Positions 6,636 through 13,397 of a stretch of 19,076 nucleotides of DNA are shown here, piece by piece (position 1 is the stretch's first letter; the number at the start of each line of letters is the position of its first letter). This stretch comes from Lachnospiraceae bacterium (lineage in GTDB: Bacteria; Bacillota_A; Clostridia; Lachnospirales; Lachnospiraceae): positions 1 to 19,076 of the forward strand of contig JAFRYJ010000153.1 of the NCBI GenBank assembly GCA_017437705.1. The letters run 5' to 3'. A program made the translations under genes and the position numbers. The notes beneath the pieces were generated by a model. The model had not been told where the DNA came from and ran no database searches. It saw only the letters and a program-made list of their open reading frames with translations.

Positions 6636-8146
6636 CAGTGCTCCTTATCGTACTTCGCGATATAATCCTTAACTATATCCACGTCTGTGGGATAGGTCAC
6701 ATACTCGGTGCCTATCTTTTCCGTGGTCTCCGCGCCCTTGCCCAGGACAAGATAAACGGTCTTTACATCATGCTCGTCAAGGGCTGCGATAATGGCTTCC
6801 TCCCTGTCGGCGATCATAACGTGATCCGTGCCCGCGGGTCGGATATACTTTGCTATATCCTCCATTGTCTGCTCCGGAGGCTCCTTCCCCGGATCCTCCT
6901 CGGTCAGGAATACCTTGTCCATGTATTTCGCGGACACCTCGCCCAGATCCCTTCTCCTGGAAAATGCCTTGCCGCCGGCGGAGCCGAAAACGGCCACCAC
7001 CCGGTAACCGGGGTATTCCTTCCTTACGGAGGAGAACAGCTTTTCAAAGCTGAGCCTGTTGTGGGCGTAGTCCACGATGGCGTTAATGATGCCGTCCTTC
7101 GACGTGTAGAGCTCCATCCTGCCGGCCACCCGGGCTTTCTCCAGCCCGGCCTTCATGTTTTTGACCGGTATGCCCAGCTCCTTTGAAACGGCGATGGCCG
7201 CCAGTGCGTTCTCCACATTGAAGAGGCCAGGCATCGTAAGCATGAATTCCTCGTCGAAACTGTCGGTCCTCACCCTGAAGCGGATGCAGGACTCCTCCTT
7301 CCTGATGTCGTAGCCGTATACATCACACCAGGGCTGTGTGCCGAAGACCACTACCTTTTCGCACTTCCCCGCCTCCGCGAGGATCCGCGCAAAATGATCG
7401 CTGCCTGCGTTGATAACAGCGGTCTTCGTGATCTCGAAAAGCCTCAGCTTCGATGCGAAATAATCCTCGAAATCCGTGTGTTCCACGGGGCTTATGTGGT
7501 CCGTGGAAATGTTCATGAAGACGCCCACATCATAGGTGACGCCCTCCACCCTGTCGTATTTCAGCGCCTGGGATGAGACCTCCATCTCAAAGAGATCCAG
7601 ACCCGAATCCACCGCATTCCTTATGAGGCGTAAAAGTTCCATGGCCTCCGGCGTCGTGTTGTGTGATTCTTCTTTGGTAATGCCGTCGTAGTAATCTATG
7701 GAGGAGGTGATGCCGCTTTCCCTGCCGCCTGTTTCTTCTTCGTAATTGTCGAAAACTGCCTTCTGGTAATAAACGGCGCTGGTCTTGCCCTTGGTGCCGG
7801 TTATTCCCGTGATCCTCAGATCCTCCCAGGGACGCCCGTAATAGAGATTCCCCAGGACCGTCATGGCCTTCCTTACATTGTTGGTGATGATGCCCGGAAC
7901 AGACACGTCGTAGGGCTGCTCGCTGACGTAAAGGCATGCCCCTCTTGAAACTGCTTCCTTAAGGTAATCCTCCTTAAAGGCCGCACCCTTGCAGACGAAG
8001 AGCGTGCCGTCACCCGCCGCCTTTGAATTATATGTAAGGCCTTCAACAGGCATGTCTCTGTCACTTACATTATCCGATACATAAAGGCCGCTTTTTTTAA
8101 GCGCTTCTATGTAATCCCCTGCGGGGAGAGTTGTCATCTTTCCCAT
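6635..8146 (-). CDS. murE: MurE-type UDP-MurNAc-tripeptide ligase, non-DAP motif
   Basis: A 503-residue three-domain Mur ligase that adds the third amino acid to UDP-MurNAc-L-Ala-D-Glu in the cytoplasm. Visible are the N-terminal substrate loop YNSK (residues 39-42), the ATP-binding GITGTKGKTS (114-123), HNTTPE (162-167), the carbamylated-lysine region SKLRLF (232-237) and DYAHN (359-363). DAP-adding enzymes carry DNPR in the C-terminal domain. Here the aligned segment reads EDPG (417-420), so the arginine that contacts DAP is replaced by glycine, and the GKGHE-like segment reads GKGAE (469-473). This suggests another third residue, for example L-Lys or L-Orn. The gene sits 11 nt after a racemase and near an ATP-grasp ligase, not among mraY/murD genes, so it may be a second copy. 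Confidence 0.85.
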   Translation of the reverse strand: MGKMTTLPAGDYIEALKKSGLYVSDNVSDRDMPVEGLTYNSKAAGDGTLFVCKGAAFKEDYLKEAVSRGACLYVSEQPYDVSVPGIITNNVRKAMTVLGNLYYGRPWEDLRITGITGTKGKTSAVYYQKAVFDNYEEETGGRESGITSSIDYYDGITKEESHNTTPEAMELLRLIRNAVDSGLDLFEMEVSSQALKYDRVEGVTYDVGVFMNISTDHISPVEHTDFEDYFASKLRLFEITKTAVINAGSDHFARILAEAGKCEKVVVFGTQPWCDVYGYDIRKEESCIRFRVRTDSFDEEFMLTMPGLFNVENALAAIAVSKELGIPVKNMKAGLEKARVAGRMELYTSKDGIINAIVDYAHNRLSFEKLFSSVRKEYPGYRVVAVFGSAGGKAFSRRRDLGEVSAKYMDKVFLTEEDPGKEPPEQTMEDIAKYIRPAGTDHVMIADREEAIIAALDEHDVKTVYLVLGKGAETTEKIGTEYVTYPTDVDIVKDYIAKYDKEH

Positions 8147-8157
8147 TTTTCCGCCCT

Positions 8158-8865
8158 TCAGATATACGTTCCGCCGCAGCGAACGATAGCTTCCCTGACC
8201 AGTATGTCCATGGCGTCCACGCAGATATCCGGCACGCCGTGATACTCCTTGTATGCGGAGAGCTCCGTGCAGGCCAGGATGACGGCATCACAGCCCTGTC
8301 TCTCCAGATCCACCACCACGTCGAGAAAGGCCATCTGGTCGCCGGTCTGGCCGGCCTTGATCTCGTCGTAGATTATATGCATCACCTTTTTCTGCTTCTC
8401 CGGCGAAGGATAAACCGGCTCCACGCCGAATTTCTCGCAGGCCTTACCGTAAAGGCCCATCTGAACGGTGCCGTCCGTCGCCATGATGCCGATCTTCTTC
8501 ACATCGCCGAACTGCTCTATGGTGGCCTTCACCGCCTCCTCGATCATGTTGATGATCTCTGCACCGGTCTCCTGCTGCATCACATCGTAGAAATAATGGG
8601 ACGTATTGCAGGTGATGACGATCTCGCCGCAGCCCAGGGCCTCCAGGTCTTTGACATCCTTTATAAGGACCTGCTCCAGCCTGTCGGTGTCGCCGCGGAG
8701 TATGGCCTCCGTCCTGTCGGGCACCGATGCATGGTTGAAAAGCACCATGTCCAGATGCTCCTGGTCGGCGGACGCCTCGGTATGCTTTATAACGTTGTTG
8801 TAAAAGAACGCGCTGGCCTGGGGGCCCATGCCGCCCAGTATGCCCAGCTTTTTATATTCTTTCAT
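8158..8865 (-). CDS. Aspartate/glutamate racemase family protein
   Basis: A 235-residue cofactor-independent racemase of the Asp/Glu/hydantoin racemase superfamily, which interconverts L and D amino acids using two cysteines as acid and base. Visible are GGMGP (residues 11-15), the first catalytic cysteine in CNTSH (Cys86) and the second in LACTELS (Cys199); both are intact. A GGGAG site precedes the ATG. It lies 9 nt after an ATP-grasp ligase and 11 nt before a MurE-type ligase. That supports supply of a D-amino acid, D-Asp being the best guess, for peptidoglycan. MurI-type glutamate racemase is less likely from the GGMGP start, which is the aspartate racemase form. Confidence 0.87.
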   Translation of the reverse strand: MKEYKKLGILGGMGPQASAFFYNNVIKHTEASADQEHLDMVLFNHASVPDRTEAILRGDTDRLEQVLIKDVKDLEALGCGEIVITCNTSHYFYDVMQQETGAEIINMIEEAVKATIEQFGDVKKIGIMATDGTVQMGLYGKACEKFGVEPVYPSPEKQKKVMHIIYDEIKAGQTGDQMAFLDVVVDLERQGCDAVILACTELSAYKEYHGVPDICVDAMDILVREAIVRCGGTYI

Positions 8866-8874
8866 AGGCGCTCC

Positions 8875-10086
8875 CTATTCGTAGTATTTCTTAAAGTTTC
8901 CGAAATGCCTGAAATGATCCTTAAGGATCTTAAGCCTTCTCTTTATCTTGTTGTCGCCCTTCATGAACATGGGGTCCACGTATTTGTTCTCCTTAAGGAG
9001 CCTGTTCAGCTTGTTGAGGCAGTCCTTGTCGTGGACGTACTTCCTGGCCACCCTTACGGGCACCACCAGCCACAGATGCTCTTCCTCCGCCGTTTCGAAT
9101 TCCAGCTCCTGACCGTAGATATATTCACTGACAACGTATTTCGCAAGGTTGAGCCCGGAGCCCGTCACATAATAATTGCTGCGGCCCTGCCTCGTATTTA
9201 TCTCGAAGAACTTGTACTTTCCGTCCCTTGTATCGAACTTGATGTCGAAGTTGGAAAAGCCCCTGTAATCCAGGGATTCCAGCAGGCTCTTCACCTGCTC
9301 CTCGAGAGCATGCTCCGGTTCGGTGATGATGACGGCGTGATTTCCCCTGCCGTGGGGCTGATGCTCCTCCAGAAGCACATGGCCCAGGCACATCATCTTT
9401 ACCTTCCCGTTTTTATCGGAATAGCAGGTGAGGACGCGCATCTTGTCGTCCTTCCCGGGGATGGTGTCCTGGATGATCATTTTGTCGGGATAGCCGGCGT
9501 TGTAGATGTCGTCCAGCGTATTCAGCAGTTCCTCTTCCGAGCCGATGTAATAGACCTTGCTCTGTCCCTCGTAGGGATGCTCCCAGAACTTGACGCCCAC
9601 CGAGGGCTTGAGTATTACGGGGTATTCGAAACCGTGGGGCACGTCGTGGCCCATTGATGCATCGTATACAAAAGTAGCCGGATGGTCGATGCCGTGCTCG
9701 TCGCAGAGCTTATAGAAGTACTCCTTGTTCTGCAGGCTGTCCAGCAGTTCGTAGTCCACATAGGGCGCAATAACGTTCTCCGGCAGGCTGTCCCTGTACT
9801 TGCTCAAGAGGTTCACATAGCTGTCTCCGCAGCCTATGGCCAGCACCTTTTTGTCCGCGTACTGCTCCGACACCTCACGTACCTTCCGGAGGAATACCTC
9901 GTCCGTTTCAACGCCGGGATCCGCCGAATAATCGATGATCCTGGAGCCCGCATCGGGGCTTGCCATAAATTTTCCTATGGCCACGGACTTCACCTTATAC
10001 TGCTCGTAGAAAGCCCTTGCCATGCTGTATACGTTTATATCCCCGCCGAAGAGCAGGGGAACAAATTCCCGTTCGATAAATTCCAT
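8875..10086 (-). CDS. ATP-grasp carboxylate-amine ligase, D-aspartate ligase-like
   Basis: A 403-residue ATP-grasp protein that should join a carboxylate to an amine with ATP. The N-terminal segment VPLLFGGDINVYSMARAFYE resembles, from memory, the start of the Enterococcus faecium D-aspartate ligase AslFM. The ATP-grasp core includes ILKPSVG (158-164), QDTIPGKDD (206-214), SNFDIKFD (278-285) and the metal/ATP site EINTRQGRS (295-303). D-aspartate ligase acylates the epsilon-amine of Lys3 in UDP-MurNAc-pentapeptide with D-Asp, making the A4alpha cross-bridge. In E. faecium that gene adjoins an aspartate racemase gene, as it does here. An AGAGG site precedes the ATG, 11 nt after dut. ATP-grasp fold is secure; substrate is inferred. 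Confidence 0.75.
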   Translation of the reverse strand: MEFIEREFVPLLFGGDINVYSMARAFYEQYKVKSVAIGKFMASPDAGSRIIDYSADPGVETDEVFLRKVREVSEQYADKKVLAIGCGDSYVNLLSKYRDSLPENVIAPYVDYELLDSLQNKEYFYKLCDEHGIDHPATFVYDASMGHDVPHGFEYPVILKPSVGVKFWEHPYEGQSKVYYIGSEEELLNTLDDIYNAGYPDKMIIQDTIPGKDDKMRVLTCYSDKNGKVKMMCLGHVLLEEHQPHGRGNHAVIITEPEHALEEQVKSLLESLDYRGFSNFDIKFDTRDGKYKFFEINTRQGRSNYYVTGSGLNLAKYVVSEYIYGQELEFETAEEEHLWLVVPVRVARKYVHDKDCLNKLNRLLKENKYVDPMFMKGDNKIKRRLKILKDHFRHFGNFKKYYE

Positions 10087-10097
10087 TTCAGACCTCT

Positions 10098-10541
10098 TTA
10101 TTTTATTCCGGTGGAGCCGAAGCCGCCTTCGCCCCTGTCCGTTTGGCTCAAATCCTCCGTTTCCTGAAAATCCGCCCGTAGCACCGGCGTGATGACCAGC
10201 TGGGCTATCCTCTCCCTGTCGGAAACGGTCTGGGGACAGGTGCCGTGATTATGAAGGGCCACCATCACCTCTCCCCGGTAATCGCTGTCTATAACGCCCA
10301 CCTTGTTGGCCGGCGCCAGCCCCTTTTTTGAAGCAAGTCCGGACCGGGCGTAGATGAGCCCCGCATACCCCTCGGGTATCTCCACGGAAAGGCCGGTCCT
10401 TATGATGACCGTCTGCCCCGGCTCTATGACAACGTCCTCAGTAAGCCTGGAATACAGATCCGCTCCGGCGCTCTGTTCGCTGCCGTAGACCGGTATCACC
10501 GCCTCCGGATCCAGTTTTTTGATCCTTACATTTATGCTCAT
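10098..10541 (-). CDS. dut: dUTP diphosphatase
   Basis: A 147-residue trimeric-type dUTPase that hydrolyses dUTP to dUMP and pyrophosphate, keeping uracil out of DNA and feeding dTMP synthesis. All five family motifs are in order: I SAGADLYSR (24-32), II YARSGLASK (64-72), III GVIDSDYRGEV (82-92) with the catalytic aspartate, IV ERIAQLVI (110-117) and V RGEGGFGSTG (136-145). Length is normal. The ATG overlaps the upstream glycosyltransferase stop (TAATG). Its presence beside replication (holB) and kinase genes is reasonable, but it is separated from them by the envelope genes. Confidence 0.96.
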   Translation of the reverse strand: MSINVRIKKLDPEAVIPVYGSEQSAGADLYSRLTEDVVIEPGQTVIIRTGLSVEIPEGYAGLIYARSGLASKKGLAPANKVGVIDSDYRGEVMVALHNHGTCPQTVSDRERIAQLVITPVLRADFQETEDLSQTDRGEGGFGSTGIK

Positions 10542-11773
10542 TAAGCCTCTTCCTCTTTGACCTCTTCCTTCGCTGCCTTTTCGTTCTCCCTGTCGATCCG
10601 GCCCAGGAAATCCATGGCCTTCCTTATTATCGCATCCCAGGAGAAATTGTCGAAAACGAACTTTCTTCCGTTCTGACCCATGATGCCGGCCGTTTCCTTA
10701 TGCGACATGATGTAATCCAGACAGCCCTCGAATTCCGGATAATCGTTGAAGTAAAGCCCTCCGCCCGATTCCACCGCGAAGTCCTTCGTCACCTCGCAGG
10801 CGCCGCTTACAAGCACGGGGCGTCCGCAGATCCAGCTCTCCATTATAACGATGGAAAAGCTCTCGAAGGGCGAAGGCTGGCATAAAAGCTCCGCAGCGCC
10901 GTAGGCGTTCCACTTGTCCTGTATGTCAACGAAGCCAAGATCGTAAACATCGTTCTTTATGCCCGCCGGTATCTCTATGGTGTCGCCGCCGATGAGCACC
11001 AGTTTAAGATCCGTCTTATGTGTCCTTTTATACTCATTGAAATAAGTGAGCAGAAGGTCCACCCTCTTGCCCTCGGTCTTCCGGCCGGCGTAGAGGATAA
11101 AGGGATCCTTTATATTGAATTTCGCCCTGAAGGCTTCGGGATCCGGTGTCCTGTCCGTATCGATGCCCACGCCCAGCACCATCTGCTCTACATTCTTAAG
11201 GTCGTAAAGCCTGTTGGCCAGGCGCTGTTCCGCCGGGGCGTTGAACATCATGGCGCGGACCTTCGGATAAAGCTCCTTAAAGATGCCCATGTATGCATAG
11301 CTCTCGTCGTGGAAACAGGGTATATATACGGCCTTTTCGAGGCATTCCTTAGATCCGTTGTAGACCGGGCCGAACATGTAGGGGATAAATACGAAAAGGC
11401 TGTATTCGTCCTTATGCTCCCTTATGTATTCGCAGAGGGCCGGGCTGTTTATCATCTCCCGCATGTAGACCTGCTCCTGGGCAGGGGTCACCTTCTTCCC
11501 CGCCATAAGGAGCCTGTTGACCTCGCGGAAGGCGTCGCCGTCCCTTTTTCTTACCTTGAATCTCCTTACGGGCACATGGCAGGTCGCCGTATCCAGGCCT
11601 TCGGGGTAAAAATCCCTGCTCCAGTCGGAGACGAACTTTTCGACGCAGGTGGTGATGACCTCCAGCTCCACGCCCCTGTCATAAAGATGATTTACGAGCC
11701 CCCGGAGTTCTGATTCGGCTCCCCCGGGTATGTTTTCCGCGTACCAGGGTATTACAAAGCCAAGTTTTTTCAT
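10541..11773 (-). CDS. GT-B glycosyltransferase (family 4 type)
   Basis: A 410-residue cytoplasmic glycosyltransferase with the GT-B, GT4-like arrangement. It has an N-terminal acceptor-side motif PGGAESELRGL and a C-terminal nucleotide-sugar domain with ILYAGRKTEGKRVDLLL and the E-x7-E motif in PSPFESFSIVIMESW. Sugar donor and acceptor cannot be read; teichoic acid, capsule or glycolipid synthesis are options. The tail is charged and low in complexity (KAAKEEVKEEEA). I choose the ATG at 11773, because TTGGAG sits 6 nt upstream. The in-frame TTG at 11785 would itself be part of that binding site. It is the first gene of the ten-gene operon. Confidence 0.85.
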   Translation of the reverse strand: MKKLGFVIPWYAENIPGGAESELRGLVNHLYDRGVELEVITTCVEKFVSDWSRDFYPEGLDTATCHVPVRRFKVRKRDGDAFREVNRLLMAGKKVTPAQEQVYMREMINSPALCEYIREHKDEYSLFVFIPYMFGPVYNGSKECLEKAVYIPCFHDESYAYMGIFKELYPKVRAMMFNAPAEQRLANRLYDLKNVEQMVLGVGIDTDRTPDPEAFRAKFNIKDPFILYAGRKTEGKRVDLLLTYFNEYKRTHKTDLKLVLIGGDTIEIPAGIKNDVYDLGFVDIQDKWNAYGAAELLCQPSPFESFSIVIMESWICGRPVLVSGACEVTKDFAVESGGGLYFNDYPEFEGCLDYIMSHKETAGIMGQNGRKFVFDNFSWDAIIRKAMDFLGRIDRENEKAAKEEVKEEEA

Positions 11774-11809
11774 GATCCGCTCCAAAAATCCACATAATTA
11801 ATCTATTTT

Positions 11810-11838
11810 ATTATACCCCCGAAGGGGGCATTATGCAA
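11810..11838 (-). promoter_or_regulatory. Promoter of the ten-gene operon with palindromes
   Basis: A -35 box TTGCAT (11838-11833) and consensus -10 box TATAAT (11815-11810) are 17 bp apart. The spacer contains a perfect CCCCC-GAA-GGGGG inverted repeat (11816-11828), and the palindrome GCAAATTTGC (11835-11844) overlaps the -35 box. Either could be an operator. The start codon lies about 35 nt downstream of the -10 box. Confidence 0.7.
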
Positions 11839-11870
11839 ATTTGCGGGCCCTCTGCACAAACTTCAGTGCT

Positions 11871-11899
11871 TTAACGTGATGATGAAAAAGTGTTATACT
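11871..11899 (+). promoter_or_regulatory. Divergent promoter of the membrane-protein/M20 operon
   Basis: The -10 box TATACT (11894-11899) is preceded by TTAACG (11871-11876, four of six matches to the -35 consensus) with a 17-bp spacer. It points away from the glycosyltransferase promoter, so the 190-bp gap serves both operons. Confidence 0.55.
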
Positions 11900-11963
11900 T
11901 TATTCATGGAGACAGCCGCTTTGGAGCGCCCTCTCCCACATGATGCATCAAGGAGGTATCTGC

Positions 11964-12701
11964 ATGGAATTCTATGTAAATTCACCCGTTCTGTACGTTA
12001 TCGCCGGGCTTGTCATCGCCCTGATACTTATGCAGGCGGTCCTGTTCCTGCGCCGTGCCCTGAAGCGCGCCGATGAACTGGGCATTGAGAGCACAACTGT
12101 CAGGAAGGTAATAAAAACGGCAGTCATATTCACCATCGCGCCGGCCATATCCATAGTCATAGGCGTCATCACACTGTCAAAGGATCTGGGTATCCCGCTG
12201 CCCTGGCTCCGGCTTTCCGTTGTCGGCTCACTGTCCTACGAGACCATAGCCGCCACCAACGCCGAGGCCGCCATGGGCATTAAGATGGGAAGCGGCGCAG
12301 CGCTTACGGCGTCCCAGTACGTCACCGTCCTGTTTGTAATGACGCTGTCCATCATCGCCGGCATCATCCTCTGCTCCTTTATAGGAAAGAAGCTTCAGAC
12401 CGGCATGATAAACATGGAGAAGCGAGACAAAAAGTGGGCGGAGATATTTGTAAACGCCATGTTCATCGGCATGATCTCCGCATTCACAGGCTACGTTTTC
12501 TGCGATGTCGGGAAGGTTTTTAAAGGCGATACCTCCGGACTGATCCCGGTATTCGTCTTCTTCATCGCGATGCTTGTAACGGTCCTGTGCGCAGCCCTTA
12601 TGAAGGCCACGAAGAAGGCCTGGATAAAGGACTACGCACTGCCCATAAGCATGATCGTCGGAATGGCGGCGGCCATACCGCTTACAAACTGGCTGGGTTA
12701 A
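11964..12701 (+). CDS. Multi-pass membrane protein (DUF5058-like)
   Basis: A 245-residue integral membrane protein with about six hydrophobic segments, beginning with SPVLYVIAGLVIALIL and ending near SMIVGMAAAIPLTNWL. A conserved-looking polar stretch, VVGSLSYETIAATNAEAAMG, lies after the second segment. The composition recalls DUF5058 proteins of Clostridia, but that is from memory. I choose the ATG at 11964, because AAGGAGG (11950-11956) is 7 nt upstream; the in-frame ATGs eight and seven codons earlier (11940, 11943) lie upstream of it. It is followed after 12 nt by a second membrane protein, then an M20 peptidase. A two-subunit transporter is the likely role, with unknown substrate. Confidence 0.72.
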   Translation: MEFYVNSPVLYVIAGLVIALILMQAVLFLRRALKRADELGIESTTVRKVIKTAVIFTIAPAISIVIGVITLSKDLGIPLPWLRLSVVGSLSYETIAATNAEAAMGIKMGSGAALTASQYVTVLFVMTLSIIAGIILCSFIGKKLQTGMINMEKRDKKWAEIFVNAMFIGMISAFTGYVFCDVGKVFKGDTSGLIPVFVFFIAMLVTVLCAALMKATKKAWIKDYALPISMIVGMAAAIPLTNWLG

Positions 12702-12713
12702 GGAGGTGCTGAC

Positions 12714-13373
12714 ATGAATTCGGAATATATGGAAAAGGTCCACAGGCAGGGACGCTTCTGGTGCCTGCTGATGGCATTGATACTTATTATGGTCCCCGTT
12801 GCTGAGTGCTTTATATTCAACACATCACCGGACTTCGGAGCCCTTTCGAAGGGCCTTCTGGCCACGGCTCCCATGTACTGGGCTGTCTGTGTGGTCGAGG
12901 TCTTCACATACTTCCCTATGCTGGGCTCCGGCGGCTCATACCTGTCCTTCATCACGGGCAATATCTCAAACCTGAAGCTGCCCTGCGCCCTCAACGCCAT
13001 GGAGCAGGCCGACGTAAAGCCCAATTCGGAGGAGGGCGAGGTTATCTCCACCATAGCGATCGCCGTGTCCAGTATAGTAACGATCGTGATCATCATACTG
13101 GGCGTGCTGCTTATCCAGCCCCTTTCACCCGTACTGGAGAGCCCGGTGCTGGCCCCCGCCTTCAGGCAGATGGTGCCCGCGCTTTTCGGCGCCCTGGCCA
13201 TCGCGTTCATATCGAAAAACGTGAAGCTCTCCATAATACCCCTTATCCTGATGATCCTGCTCTTCGTCTTCGTGCCCGCACTGAACGAGAGCACCATCGG
13301 CATAATGGTCCCCGTCGGCGTAATATTTACGCTTATCCTGGCGCGGTTCATGTATAATAAGGGCATCATTTGA
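12714..13373 (+). CDS. Multi-pass membrane protein, partner of the upstream gene
   Basis: A 219-residue integral membrane protein with about six hydrophobic segments and a short cytoplasm-like N terminus (MNSEYMEKVHRQGRFW). The loop GSGGSYLSFITGNISNLKLP stands out as polar and glycine-rich within a membrane protein, the kind of segment found in substrate pathways. I do not recognise a named family. An AAGGAGG site overlaps the stop of the preceding gene and lies 12 nt upstream, so the two are almost certainly co-translated. Both are of similar size and topology, consistent with a heteromeric transporter. Confidence 0.7.
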   Translation: MNSEYMEKVHRQGRFWCLLMALILIMVPVAECFIFNTSPDFGALSKGLLATAPMYWAVCVVEVFTYFPMLGSGGSYLSFITGNISNLKLPCALNAMEQADVKPNSEEGEVISTIAIAVSSIVTIVIIILGVLLIQPLSPVLESPVLAPAFRQMVPALFGALAIAFISKNVKLSIIPLILMILLFVFVPALNESTIGIMVPVGVIFTLILARFMYNKGII

Positions 13374-13397
13374 ATGCTCTGATGCAGGGAGGATATA

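Noticed and set aside
8131..9657. 508-codon open frame on the plus strand
   Set aside because: It lies antisense to the racemase and ATP-grasp genes, both with intact motifs. Its composition (rich in His, Val, Leu) is that of a shadow frame and it has no recognisable domain.
11774..11785. TTG start for the glycosyltransferase
   Set aside because: The TTG is part of TTGGAG, the likely Shine-Dalgarno for the ATG at 11773.
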